Assembly (NCBI GenBank): GCA_026182355.1
Contig: JAPFBL010000551.1
Span: 97,501-161,500, forward strand
Reading direction: 5' to 3'
DNA: 64,000 bases
Origin: Hermatobates lingyangjiaoensis
Lineage: Eukaryota; Arthropoda; Insecta; Hemiptera; Hermatobatidae
Shown here in pieces: positions 1 to 11,032 of the stretch; positions within the stretch are counted from its first letter, which is position 1, and every line of letters begins with the position of its first letter. The translations under genes were made by a program, and so were the position numbers. The notes beneath the pieces were generated by a model, which was not told the origin of the DNA, ran no database searches, and worked only from the letters and a program-made list of their open reading frames with translations.

Positions 1-1550
1 ACCCCGCCTCTCACTCACACTCACACACACTCTCTCTCTCACTCACACACACACACACACACTACTCTGTTACACGCATACTCTCTCTCTCTCTCTCTCT
101 CTCACATACACAAACACGCATACTCTTTGTCTCTCTTCACCCCGCCTCTCACTCACACTCACACACACTCTCTTTCTCACTACCACACACCACACACACA
201 CTACTCTGTTACACGCATACTCTCTCTCTCTCTCTCTCTCACATACACAAACACGCATACTCTTTGTCTCTCTCTCACCCCGCCTCTCACTCACACTCAC
301 ACATTCTCTCTCTCTCACTCACACACACACACACACTACTCTGTTACACGCATACTCTCTCTCTCTCTCTCTCTCTCACATACACAAACACGCATACTCT
401 TTGTCTCTCTCTCACCCCCCTCTCACTTCACACTCACACACACTCTCTCTCACTCACACACACACACACACACACACTACTCTGTTACACGCATACTCTC
501 TCTCTCTCTCTCTCACATACACAAACACGCATACTCTTTGTCTCTCTCTCACCCCGCCTCTCACTCACACTCACACACATCTCTCTCTCACTCACTCACA
601 CACACACACACACTACTCTGTTACACGCAATACTCTCTCTCTCTCTCTCACATACACAAACACGCATACTCTTTGTCTCTCTCTCACCCCGCCTCTCACT
701 CACACTCACACACATCTCTCTCTCATCCACCCCCACACACACACACACCACTACTCGTTACACGCATACTCTCTCTCACTCTCTCTCTCTCTCTCACATA
801 CACAAACACGCATACTCTTTTCTCTCTCTCACCCCGCCTCTCACTCACACTCACACACTCTCTCTCTCACACCACACACACACACACACTACTCTGTTAC
901 ACGCATACCCTCTCTCTCTCTCTCTCTCACATACACAAACACGCATACTCTTTGTCTCTCTCTCACCCCGCCTCTCACTCACACTCACACACACTCTCTC
1001 TCTATCACCACAACACACACACACACTACTCTGTTACACGCATACTCTCTTCTTCTCTCTCACATACACAAACACGCATACTCTTTGTCTCTTCTCACCC
1101 CGCCTCTCACTCACACTCACACACTCTCTCTCTCACTCACACACACACACACCACACAACACACAAACAACACACAACACTACTCTGTTACACGCATACT
1201 CTCTCTCTCTCACATACACAAACACGCATACTCTTTGTCTCTCTCTCACCCCGCCTCTCACTCACACTCACACATTCTCTCTCTCTCACTCACACACACA
1301 CACACACTACTCTGTTACACGCATACTCTCTGTCTCTCACATACACAAACACGCATACTCTTTGTCTCTCTCTCACCCCGCCTCTCACTCACACTCACAC
1401 ACACTCTCTCTCTCACTCACACAGACACACACACACACACTACTCTGTTACACGCATACTCTCTCTCTCTCTCACATACACAAACACGGATACTCTTTGT
1501 CTCTCTCTCACCCTGCCTCTCACTCACACTGACACACACTCTCTCTCTCA

Positions 1551-1609
<59 letters not shown>

Positions 1610-1790
1610 CTCTGTTACATGCATACTCTTTCTCTCTCTCACATACACAAACACGCATACTCTTTGTCTCTGTCTCACCCCCCCCCCCTCTTGCCTCCCT
1701 CTCACTCACACACACACTCTCTCTCTCTCACACACACTACTCTATTGACTATCTCTCTCTCTCTCACACACACGCATACTCTAGAAGATC
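1..1790. repeat. CT/CA macrosatellite, ~12 units of 125-170 bp
   Basis: Each unit has CACCCCGCCTCTCACTCACA, a (CA)n run, ACTACTCTGTTACACGCATA, a (CT)n run, and CACATACACAAACACGCATA. The TTACACGCAT marker occurs about every 126-168 bp from position ~68 to ~1614. Unit lengths vary mainly in the CT and CA runs. Long frames of Ser-Leu/Thr-His repeats in all plus-strand frames follow from composition. Confidence 0.92.
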
Positions 1791-2053
1791 TAGAAGAAGG
1801 TCAGATAAACGTTGTTAAATGTAACATATACATTGACGAAGTATTGTCAATGATAACCATTTATGATTCCACTGGCTATAGGAAAAAAAGCCTTGTTCTC
1901 CTGTAAGAGATTATTTCGTAACATGAAATCTTCAGTTTGGCTTTACAAAACTCTTTTTACTGATGTGGTAATACCAATGATATTATGAGCATTAATTGTG
2001 TGATATACACAAATAAGCCCCTATATTGATAACTGGTTCAAACACTATCTATA
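1791..2053. other. No gene seen
   Basis: AT-rich sequence between the macrosatellite and the first F1 fold-back. Nothing recognisable. Confidence 0.5.
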
Positions 2054-2280
2054 TTCAATGATCAAACCACAATAAGAAATGGGAAAACAAGACTGAGATC
2101 TTTCAACCGTAACAAGCGGTCTTCGTCAGAGTCAAAAACCCAACTGAGTTCAGTTCAGTTGGGTTTTTGACTCTGACGAAGACCGCTTGTTACGGTTGAA
2201 AGATCTTAGTCTTGTTTTCCCATTTCTTATTGTGGTTTGATCTTTGATTGTTATTTCACGTGTTTATGTCAAATCTTTTT
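2054..2280. repeat. F1 fold-back (PLE terminal repeat family)
   Basis: Long palindrome. The left arm runs from CAATGATCAAACCACAATAA to CAAAAACCCAACTGA and the right arm is its reverse complement, with a few bases between them. Each arm carries an outward-pointing hammerhead-like core around TTTCAACCGTAACAAGCGGT. Family F1 recurs at least 13 more times in the window. Confidence 0.85.
2169..2211 (+). ncRNA. Hammerhead-like ribozyme core, family F1
   Basis: Stem I GACT/AGTC; CTGACGA (2173-2179); extra A; stem II GACCG/CGGTT with a 7-nt loop; GAA; palindromic AGATCT; T. The same arrangement recurs at 43749 and 61396. Confidence 0.7.
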
Positions 2281-2299
2281 AACTATCTATAGTATAGAT

Positions 2300-2515
2300 A
2301 TAGTGCAGTATAGATTCTATAGGTAGTATAGATTCTATAGGTAGTATAGATTCTATAGGTAGTATAGATTCTATAGGTAGTATAGATTCTTTAGGTAGTA
2401 TAGATTCTATAGGTAGTATAGATTCTATAGGTAGTATAGATTCTATAGGTAGTATAGATTCTATAGGTAGTATAGATTCTATAGGTAGTATAGATTCTAT
2501 TATAGGTAGTGTAGA
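2300..2515. repeat. 18-bp minisatellite
   Basis: About 12 units of GATTCTATAGGTAGTATA with very few changes. Immediately follows an F1 fold-back. Confidence 0.92.
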
Positions 2516-3359
2516 TCCTATACTACCAGGAATTCCAGGAACTATTCCAGGAATGAAATACTAGTAAACATCTCCCATTTAGACATTTCCATTTTATCTA
2601 AATGAGACCTTATATACACAAGAAGTTTTATATTATTTACCTATGGTAAAGTTGAGTGTAGGTCACTCTATATTTTTTTTTGAAAACACTAATTAACGTT
2701 TTGTATTTTTATAGCTCTTTTCGATGATGCAGTCAATGCGAAACTGGTCGTACGAATCCATCAACAAGTTACGAGGTATGTCAGAAGTTCATAATAATAT
2801 TATCTTGCCTAGCCTCTATTGTACTAACAATATACCTATAGTTTAATAACAATTTCACTATTTGTATAAATTATGAATCTATTTTTAACTTCTTAACGAT
2901 TTAAGAAAACATCTTGTAAAATCTACTAACATGAATAGAAACAAGTCAAATAGGAAATGTCCCTTTTTATTTACGTTTTTATTTTTACAAATGAACATTT
3001 ACAGCTTTTATGTCTTTTGTGTATTATTATTTATAATAATAATTTATGTATAATAATTATAATAATTATTTTGTGTATGTTTATTATTTATAATATAATA
3101 ACATCAATGAATATATATATATATATATAACAAAATTTCACAATAAACATGTGAAATAACAATCAACGTCCAAGCTACAACAAGAAATAAGAAAAACTAC
3201 AGTGATGCTGCCTAATTGGATTTCATCTTCTTTCTGCTTGATTCCTTTTCTAAGATGACCGTTAAAGGGTCAAAATATTGAATGTGAGTACTAGTATCTG
3301 TTTTTCATTCGTGTTTCTATAAGTTTTCAAATATATATATATACTTTTTCGTTGAAAAT

Positions 3360-3645
3360 ACGATCCGAAACGGACGAATATAGTTCAGTGTAGAAAAAGA
3401 AACATGGAAAAATTAAAACCACACAGTTACAGTCTCAAATTTTTGGTTTGAACCGTCTTCAGGAGAGATGAGAGAGGGAAACCAAGCGCACTGGTTCAGA
3501 GACGGTTGGAGTCTCCAACCGTCTGGATAGATGAGAGAGGGAAACCAAGTGCACTGGTTCAGAGATGGTTGGTGTTTCCAACCGTCTCTGAACCAGTTTC
3601 CCTCTCTTATCTCTCCTGAAGACGGTGCAAACCGTATATATATAT
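3360..3645. repeat. F4 fold-back
   Basis: Arms contain TTTGAACCGTCTTCAGGAGAG and ACCAAGCGCACTGGTTCAGA. An internal part is tripled rather than simply inverted. A better preserved copy lies at 10730-11030, and a split one at 24395-24450 and 25285-25430. Confidence 0.7.
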
Positions 3646-3654
3646 ATGTATAAA

Positions 3655-3880
3655 GATTTCACAATAAACACGTTAAATAACTATCAGTGATCAAACTACA
3701 ATAATAAATGGGACAAAAAGACTAAAATCTTTCAACCGTAACAAGCGGTTTTCGTCAGAGTCAAAAACCCAAGTGAAGGGTTTATTTGTTGGGATTTTGA
3801 CTGTGATGAAGACCGCTTGTTACGGTTGAAAGATCTCAGCCTTTTTCCCCCCCATTTCTTATTGTGGTCTGATCATTGAT
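3655..3880. repeat. F1 fold-back
   Basis: Same palindromic family, starting AAGATTTCACAATAAACACG, with short unequal spacers between the arms and a TTTTTCCCCCCC interruption in the right arm. (TA)n flanks both sides. Confidence 0.8.
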
Positions 3881-3881
3881 A

Positions 3882-3927
<46 letters not shown>

Positions 3928-4140
3928 TGGCTATTTTTGACCAAATTGTTTTGCTTTTCTTCTTTGGTTTCTTAATGTTTCCGGCTCTAACAAGAGCCAT
4001 TACTCGGTGAAGCTCTTCGGTGAAGTCACTTCCACCGGCATGACAGATATTGGAGTGCTCACAGTCCCTCGTAAAACCAAACTATTGTCCTGCGGTGTCA
4101 GCTTCCTCACTTGGAGGTCCCCCAGTGCGATCCCAATGCA

Positions 4141-4206
<66 letters not shown>

Positions 4207-4630
4207 CAGATTCAATAATATATCGACCGTTTGATAGAATAGGTGTGTTCTCTAATCGGGGTTCGGTCAATTTTCCAGGATAAAAAATCAAACTCTCGTT
4301 GCCAACGTTTCGGTTTTATTTAAAACCTTTTTCATAGGCCTACAAACAAAGGATAATAAGAAATCACATATCAACATCAAACATATACACAATATGAAAA
4401 TGGATTGTTACAACTCATGAATATTACAAGCAGAAATATTTCAGAGATACATAAAACAATATTACTTACAGAAGTAAGAATTTTTTAACTAAGAAAATGA
4501 AATTTACATTATTTAAAGGAACAACAATGTTAGCCGGACAAAACCTTCGACTAGACTAATAAGATAACATTACAAATAACCTCAACACTGTTCACTCAAG
4601 GGGACTAAATAAATCAAATTTCACTAAACC

Positions 4631-5755
4631 TCAGCACAACACTCCAGAATAAATATTACTTAAATTAGTAATATCACTTCTATGATTAATCGAACTTAGA
4701 TCCTTTTTAATATATAACATCTCAAGTGTCTTCCTTCTTTGCTCATCTTTTTCTTTTTCTATTATAGTTGTATCTTCAAAATCGAACGTGTGACCTTCGT
4801 TTATTGCATGCCCAGCTAAGGCTGTTGCGTTACTTTTATTTGTTCTTATGGAATAATTATGTTGGTACAACCTTTCTTTGAGAAAACGACTAGTTTCACC
4901 ATAGTAACACTTGTCACAGTCTTTACATTTGATGGCATAAATGAGGTTACTTTGTAACTCCTTCGGTATTTTTTCTTTCAAATTTGAAAATAAAGATTTA
5001 TTTTTTCTTTTATTATAAAATGCCAGTGTAACTTCAGGTACGTTTCGTTTGAACACTTTTCTAATTGATTGTGATAAGCCCTCAACATAAGGAAATTTGA
5101 AATACTTCCTATTTATAACTTCCAGTTCAGCATGATCTTCATTTGAATGTGCTGGTTGCTGTCTTAAATATCTTAACCAATATCGTTCAACTAAGTTCTT
5201 CGGATAACAATTTTTCTGTAACAATAATTTCACCCTTTTCTTATTTTCACTTAAAAAACATGGACTACTTATTTCAATAACTTTTTTAACCAAATTTTGA
5301 ACGCAATTTAATTTTTGGTTTACAGCATGAGAAGAATGGTAGTTCAGGATTCTTGCAGCACTGGTAGGTTTTTTAAACCAATCCGTTAAGATATTGCCAT
5401 TTTCACCTCTTATAACTTTCACATCTAAGAATGGCAGATTTCCATCTTTCTCTACTTCACAAGTGAATTGTAGACGATTATGAAAAGAATTAAATATATT
5501 TAATACATTCTCTTCTTCTCCCTTTTCAATAATTAAAAACAAATCGTCCACATATAATTTAATAAATTTCACCTTCGTACCTAATTTATTGATACTGTTT
5601 TCCAATAGTTCAATCATAACTATATTTGCGAGAACTGGTGAAATTGGTGATCCCATTGGTAATCCATATTTTTGTTTATAAATAGTACCATCAAAGGTGA
5701 AATACCTTGCTTCACATATAAGGTCCAGTATAGAAAGGAAAACCTTTTTCGACAT
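4631..5755 (-). pseudogene. PLE reverse transcriptase and GIY-YIG endonuclease (left copy)
   Basis: An open frame of 374 residues in the left copy. RT motif B is YGLPMGSPISPVLANI (about residues 30-45) and the catalytic motif C is YVDD (68-71). The C-terminal ~110 residues form a GIY-YIG nuclease of the Penelope type: LIYAIKCKDCDKCYYGETSR with a Cys cluster before the YYG, LKERLYQH supplying the conserved Arg, and a late LEMLYIKK with the conserved Glu. This half is intact to its stop codon. The upstream half is separated from it by the single-base deletion described above. Confidence 0.92.
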
Positions 5756-5793
5756 TCCAACCTGTGAACTAATCTTATTCCACTGTTTATTTA

Positions 5794-6606
5794 CTAAATC
5801 AATGCTAGATCTAAAGGTATATTAGTAAACAACGACTGAACATCTAGTGAAATCATAATTACGTCATCACTTAGTATTTGATTTGAAAGGGCTTGTTTGA
5901 ATTCTAATGAATTTTTTACATTCAATTCATTCTTGTTAGTAATGTAACTAAGATATTTCTCTATATATTTAGACAGTTCATAAGTTGGACTTCCAATGAA
6001 CGACACGATAGGACGGAGAGGAAAACCTGGCTTGTGTAGCTTCACTAAACCATATATTCTTGGTGCTATTCCATTGTAAGATTTTAATTTCGAAGCTTGA
6101 CGTAGATCTATACATAGTGTCTTCTTCAGTTCATCAACTATCTTGTTTACTTTATTTCGTAATGTTGATGAAGGATCTCTTCTTGTAATTGAATATGTTT
6201 CACTATCTTCTAAGAGAGTTTTCATTTTTTCTTTATACTCTTCTTTTTTGATTATCACAGTATTACCAGATTTGTCACTTTTACAAACCACAATTTCTCT
6301 ATGTTCTCTTAAAAATTTATAAGTTTTCTTATAGCAACTTTCTATACATGCATTTTCCTTTTTTAATCGATTTGAAAAATTATTTAATCGGTTTCCGTGG
6401 TTTGTAATTATATTTACACATTGGCTTCTAATTGTATCACTGTTTTCCATATTTAGGGATGAAAAAATCTTTTCTAAATCTCCTATAATATCAAATGTAG
6501 GAATATCATCTTTTTTACCAACTTCAATTGCAAATTTTTCTCCTAATGAGAGTAAATGAAGACTATCCCTAGGAATTTCAACATTGGTTAAATTAGTTAC
6601 AGCCAA
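5794..6606 (-). pseudogene. PLE reverse transcriptase, N-terminal part (left copy)
   Basis: An open frame of 270 residues that forms the 5' half of the left copy. It holds a basic, helix-rich N-terminal region, then ARIYGLVKLHKPGFPLRPIV, then SFIGSPTYELSKYIEKYL, and near the C-terminus RT motif A, MISLDVQSLFTNIPL. It breaks just after motif A: compared with the right copy one T is missing at about 5808, which shifts the frame. The rest of the protein resumes in another frame at 5755. The upstream end of the element is not clearly defined because the inverted copy begins within ~50 bp of the ATG. Confidence 0.88.
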
Positions 6607-6649
6607 ATCTCCAGAATAGTCAAAGAAACCTTTACCTTGTTTTAGATGA

Positions 6650-7052
6650 AGGTCTCCGTCCTATCGTGTCGTTCATTGGAAGTCCAACTTATGAACTGTC
6701 TAAATATATAGAGAAATATCTTAGTTACATTACTAACAAGAATGAATTGAATGTAAAAAATTCATTAGAATTCAAACAAGCCCTTTCAAATCAAATACTA
6801 AGTGATGACGTAATTATGATTTCACTAGATGTTCAGTCGTTGTTTACTAATATACCTTTAGATCTAGCATTTGATTTAGTAAATAAACAGTGGAATAAGA
6901 TTAGTTCACAGGTTGGAATGTCGAAAAGGTTTTCCTTTCTATACTGGACCTTATATGTGAAGCAAGGTATTTCACCTTTGATGGTACTATTTATAAACAA
7001 AAATATGGATTACCAATGGGATCACCAATTTCACCAGTTCTCGCAAATATAG
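6650..7052 (+). pseudogene. PLE reverse transcriptase fragment (right copy, 5'-truncated)
   Basis: The right, plus-strand copy begins inside the RT fingers (LRPIVSFIGSP) and includes motif A LDVQSLFTNIP. It keeps the T that the left copy has lost, so it reads on into DLVNKQWNKISSQVGMS. It then goes out of frame at about 6930, where one A is missing from a run of A residues relative to the left copy. Confidence 0.88.
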
Positions 7053-7930
7053 TTATGATTGAACTATTGGAAAACAGTATCAATAAATTAGGTACGAAGG
7101 TGAAATTTATTAAATTATATGTGGACGATTTGTTTTTAATTATTGAAAAGGGAGAAGAAGAGAATGTATTAAATATATTTAATTCTTTTCATAATCGTCT
7201 ACAATTCACTTGTGAAGTAGAGAAAGATGGAAATCTGCCATTCTTAGATGTGAAAGTTATAAGAGGTGAAAATGGCAATATCTTAACGGATTGGTTTAAA
7301 AAACCTACCAGTGCTGCAAGAATCCTGAACTACCATTCTTCTCATGCTGTAAACCAAAAATTAAATTGCGTTCAAAATTTGGTTAAAAAAGTTATTGAAA
7401 TAAGTAGTCCATGTTTTTTAAGTGAAAATAAGAAAAGGGTGAAATTATTGTTACAGAAAAATTGTTATCCGAAGAACTTAGTTGAACGATATTGGTTAAG
7501 ATATTTAAGACAGCAACCAGCACATTCAAATGAAGATCATGCTGAACTGGAAGTTATAAATAGGAAGTATTTCAAATTTCCTTATGTTGAGGGCTTATCA
7601 CAATCAATTAGAAAAGTGTTCAAACGAAACGTACCTGAAGTTACACTGGCATTTTATAATAAAAGAAAAAATAAATCTTTATTTTCAAATTTGAAAGAAA
7701 AAATACCGAAGGAGTTACAAAGTAACCTCATTTATGCCATCAAATGTAAAGACTGTGACAAGTGTTACTATGGTGAAACTAGTCGTTTTCTCAAAGAAAG
7801 GTTGTACCAACATAATTATTCCATAAGAACAAATAAAAGTAACGCAACAGCCTTAGCTGGGCATGCAATAAACGAAGGTCACACGTTCGATTTTGAAGAT
7901 ACAACTATAATAGAAAAAGAAAAAAGATGA
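7016..7930 (+). pseudogene. PLE RT/GIY-YIG fragment (right copy)
   Basis: Continues the right copy after its frameshift with the same RT motifs B and C and the same GIY-YIG core as the left copy. Here the frame is cut short by one extra A in the AAAAAAG run at about 7924, giving EKEKR-stop. The left copy reads through this point to a normal end. The remaining C-terminal codons and the 3' UTR follow at 7931-8432. Nucleotide identity to the left copy is very high, which suggests one insertion event or a recent pair. Confidence 0.9.
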
Positions 7931-8520
7931 GCAAAGAAGGAAGACACTTGAGATGTTATATATTAAAAAGGATCTAAGTTCGATTAATCATAGAAGTGAT
8001 ATTACTAATTTAAGTAATATTTATTCTGGAGTGTTGTGCTGAGGTTTAGTGAAATTTGATTTATTTAGTCCCTTGAGTGAACAGTGTTGAGGTTATTTGT
8101 AATGTTATCTTATTAGTCTAGTCGAAGGTTTTGTCCGGCTAACATTGTTGTTCCTTTAAATAATGTAAATTTCATTTTCTTAGTTAAAAAATTCTTACTT
8201 CTGTAAGTAATATTGTTTTATGTATCTCTGAAATATTTCTGCTTGTAATATTCATGAGTTGTAACAATCCATTTTCATATTGTGTATATGTTTGATGTTG
8301 ATATGTGATTTCTTATTATCCTTTGTTTGTAGGCCTATGAAAAAGGTTTTAAATAAAACCGAAACGTTGGCAACGAGAGTTTGATTTTTTATCCTGGAAA
8401 ATTGACCGAACCCCGATTAGAGAACACACCTATATATATATATATATATAATGCTGATAGATTTTTCAAAAACCTTAAATACATATATATATATATATAT
8501 ATTTATTTATTTACTCTTCT

Positions 8521-8825
8521 TTATATAATCTAGGAGGTGTCAGAGCTTATTTTTCTTCATTTTAAAGAAAATTAATGATCCAGCCAGACTGCAAATATAT
8601 GAAGCCATGAAAATCATGAAGCACAACCCATTAATTAATCGTCAACACACGGGGGTTTCACGCACACTGCAGCTACTAGGTGACCAACCACCAGCTACTC
8701 GCCAAGCCGACACTCAGTCACCGCCCAGTATTCAGACCAGCAACACCTAAGATATGTATATGAGACAAAATGTCGTAGGAAGAATCAGAATGAAGAAAAA
8801 TAAGCTCTGACACCTCCTAGATTAT
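8521..8825 (+). mobile_element. PLE-type 3' fragment inside a short inverted repeat
   Basis: The two ends, around 8530-8560 and 8790-8822, are inverted copies (TCTAGGAGGTGTCAGAGCTT and complement). Between them the plus strand encodes INDPARLQIYEAMKIMKHNP then LINRQHTGVSRTLQLL, ending at a stop near 8750. The L.I.EA..I....P.IN.Q pattern is typical of the C-terminus of PLE GIY-YIG domains. Assignment to PLE is by motif only. Confidence 0.55.
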
Positions 8826-8876
8826 ATATATATATATATATAGATATATATAAATTAAGAAGTGAAGTGAGGTTAC

Positions 8877-9013
8877 GTGTAGAAGTCGGTAGAGAGGACC
8901 AAGACGAGGTAGAGGAGGGTGATGGTGCCCAGGATGGCGACCTTGATGATGCTGGTGACGACCTGGAAGGAGGCTGTGGCGATCATGACGAGCACCACCA
9001 GCTCTCCGCCGTA
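8877..9013 (-). CDS. Adenylyl cyclase exon M: TM10-TM11
   Basis: This exon is 137 nt. The acceptor is gtggttgcag and the donor is gtaacc. It encodes YGGELVVLVMIATASFQVV, TSIIKVAILGTITLLYLVL and VLSTDFYT, two membrane helices separated by a short polar turn (SI.K), matching the TM10-TM11 pattern. It ends two bases into a codon. The next exons (TM12 and C2) are not present between 1 and 8876. A 15-bp minisatellite begins about 30 nt upstream of the acceptor. Confidence 0.85.
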
Positions 9014-9044
9014 CTGCAACCACAACACAGCGTCAACAGCGCTA

Positions 9045-10392
9045 ATGTCAATATGCTTAATATGATTATGGTTAATGTGATTATGGTCAATATTATTATG
9101 CTCAATATGATTATGATCAATATGATTATGGTCAATATGATTATGGTCAATATGATTATGGTCAATATGATTATGGTCAATATGATTATGGTCAATATGA
9201 TTATGGCTAATATGATTATGATCAATATGATTATGATCAATATGATTATGCTCAATATGATTATGGTCAATATGATTATGATCAATATGATTATGGCTAA
9301 TATGATTATGATCAATATGATTATGGTCAATATGATTATGATCAATATGATTATGGTCAATATGATTATGATCAATATAATTATAGTGAATATGATTATG
9401 ATCAATATGATTATGATCAATATGATTATGCTCAATATGATTATGATCAATATGATTATGATCAATATGATTATGGTCAATATGATTATGATCAATATGA
9501 TTATGATCAATATGATTATGATCAATATGATTATGATCAATATGATTATGATCAATATGATTATGGTCAATATGATTATGGTCAATATGATTATGATCAA
9601 TATGATTATGGTCAATATGATTATGTATCAATATGATTATGATCATTTGATATTATGAATTATAGTCAATATGATTATGGTCAATATAATTATAGTCAAT
9701 ATGATTATGATCAATATGATTATGATCAATATGATTATGCTCAATATGATTATGGTCAATATGATTATGATCAATATGATTATGATCAATTTAATTATAG
9801 TCAATATGATTATGGTCAATATGATTATGATCAATATGATTATGGTCAATATGATTATGATCAATATGATTATGGTCAATTTAATTATAGTCAATATGAT
9901 TATGGTCAATATAATTATAGTGAATATGATTATGATCAATATGATTATGGTCAATATGATTATGGTCAATATGATTATGATCAATATGATTATGGTCAAT
10001 ATGATTATGATCAATATGATTATGATCAATTTAATTATAGTCAATATGATTATGGTCAATATAATTATAGTGAATATGATTATGATCAATATGATTATGA
10101 TCAATATGATTATGGTCAATATGATTATGGTCAATATGATTATGGTCAATATGATTATGATCAATATGATTATGATCAATTTAATTATAGTCAATATGAT
10201 TATGGTCAATATAATTATAGTGAATATGATTATGATCAATATGATTATGGTCAATATGATTATGCTCAATATGATTATGATCAATATGATTATGGTCAAT
10301 ATAATTATAGTGAATATGATTATGATCAATATGATTTTGATCAGCATGATTATAGTCAATATGATTATGGCTAATATGATTATGGTTAAAAC
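9045..10392. repeat. 15-bp minisatellite, about 88 units
   Basis: Unit AATATGATTATGRTC, with variants ATAATTATAGTC and TTTAATTATAGTC forming a higher-order pattern after 9660. Because 15 is divisible by three and the unit lacks stops in several frames, both strands show very long frames (QYDYG-, MIMVN-, NHIDH- and IIILT-type). It begins ~30 nt from the acceptor of cyclase exon M and lies in the intron. Confidence 0.95.
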
Positions 10393-10594
10393 TAACATTT
10401 CAACTCTAAGTAAGATTATCTGGTGTGACCTACTTTAATTTTTGTTTCAAAATATATATTCAGTGTACCTCGACTTGCGAAACGTCAAGTGAAAATTAAC
10501 AGTCAACATGTTTCAACTCTTTCATAGAGCCATCTGTTGAAAGAGTTGAATAATGTTGACTGTTAACTGTATAGGAAATTTGTTATATAGTTTA

Positions 10595-10690
10595 GATACA
10601 ACAACGAAATCTTTATTTAGGAAGATAGAGAAACTTATAAAAAAGCAAGTTTCTGCCAACTACGAGTATGATTATGTTTTTAACAATGTA
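10595..10690 (+). pseudogene. PLE 5' coding fragment
   Basis: Encodes TTKSLFRKIEKLIKKQV and then NYEYDYVFNN before running into (TA)n at about 10690. This is the same N-terminal block as at 12597 and 36800-37075. It is truncated at the codons NN-(I/V), where the sequence matches the TA repeat. Confidence 0.55.
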
Positions 10691-10724
10691 TATATATATA
10701 TATACATATATATATATAGTTCAA

Positions 10725-11032
10725 TATAGACAAAAAAACATAGAGAAATCAAAAGAACACACTTATAGTCTCTAATTTTCGGTTTCAACCGTCTTCAGGA
10801 GAGATAAGAGAGGGAAACCAAGCGCACTGGTTCAGAGACAGTTGGAGACCAGCTGTTCGACAGTCACCAACTGTCTCTGAACCAGTGCGCTTGGTTTCCC
10901 TTTCTTATCTCTCCTGAAGATGGTTCAAACCAAAAATTAGAGACTGTAAGTGTGTTCTTTTGATTTCTCTATGTTTCTTTGCCTATATTGAACTATATTT
11001 GTCCGTTTTGGATCGTATTTCCAACGAAAAAG
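10725..11032. repeat. F4 fold-back
   Basis: Well-preserved palindrome: TTCAATATAGACAAA...GAGACAGTTGGAGACCAGC and its complement, meeting near 10855. (TA)n flanks both sides. Arms contain CTGAAGA-type boxes but no convincing complete hammerhead fold. Confidence 0.8.

Larger units (their letters stand above)
4221..8432. mobile_element. Penelope-like element: head-to-head pair of copies
   Basis: Two copies of one Penelope-like retroelement lie in inverted orientation. The left copy reads on the minus strand from about 6630 down to 4221. The right copy reads on the plus strand from about 6650 to 8432 and is 5'-truncated at the RT fingers. Outside the coding part, 4221-4630 and 8041-8432 are near-perfect inverted repeats (the 3' UTR). 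(TA)n tracts flank both outer ends. The left copy continues about 30 bp further outward than the right, past the point where the right copy switches to (AT)n. Together the copies cover RT motifs from the fingers to YVDD and a GIY-YIG endonuclease. Confidence 0.9.

Noticed and set aside
127..1906. Overlapping plus-strand frames of 400-560 codons rich in Ser, Leu, Thr and His
   Set aside because: They are translations of CT and CA repeats in all three frames of the macrosatellite; no domain or start context.
8867..10438. Long frames of MIMVN-, QYDYG-, NHIDH- and IIILT-type repeats, superficially like prion-like or silk proteins
   Set aside because: All come from a 15-bp minisatellite open in several frames on both strands, lying in a cyclase intron.
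10780..10945. F4 CTGAAGACGG...GAAACC considered as a hammerhead core
   Set aside because: The space between CTGAAGA and GAAA is too short for stem II; a plain GGTT-containing hairpin explains it better.
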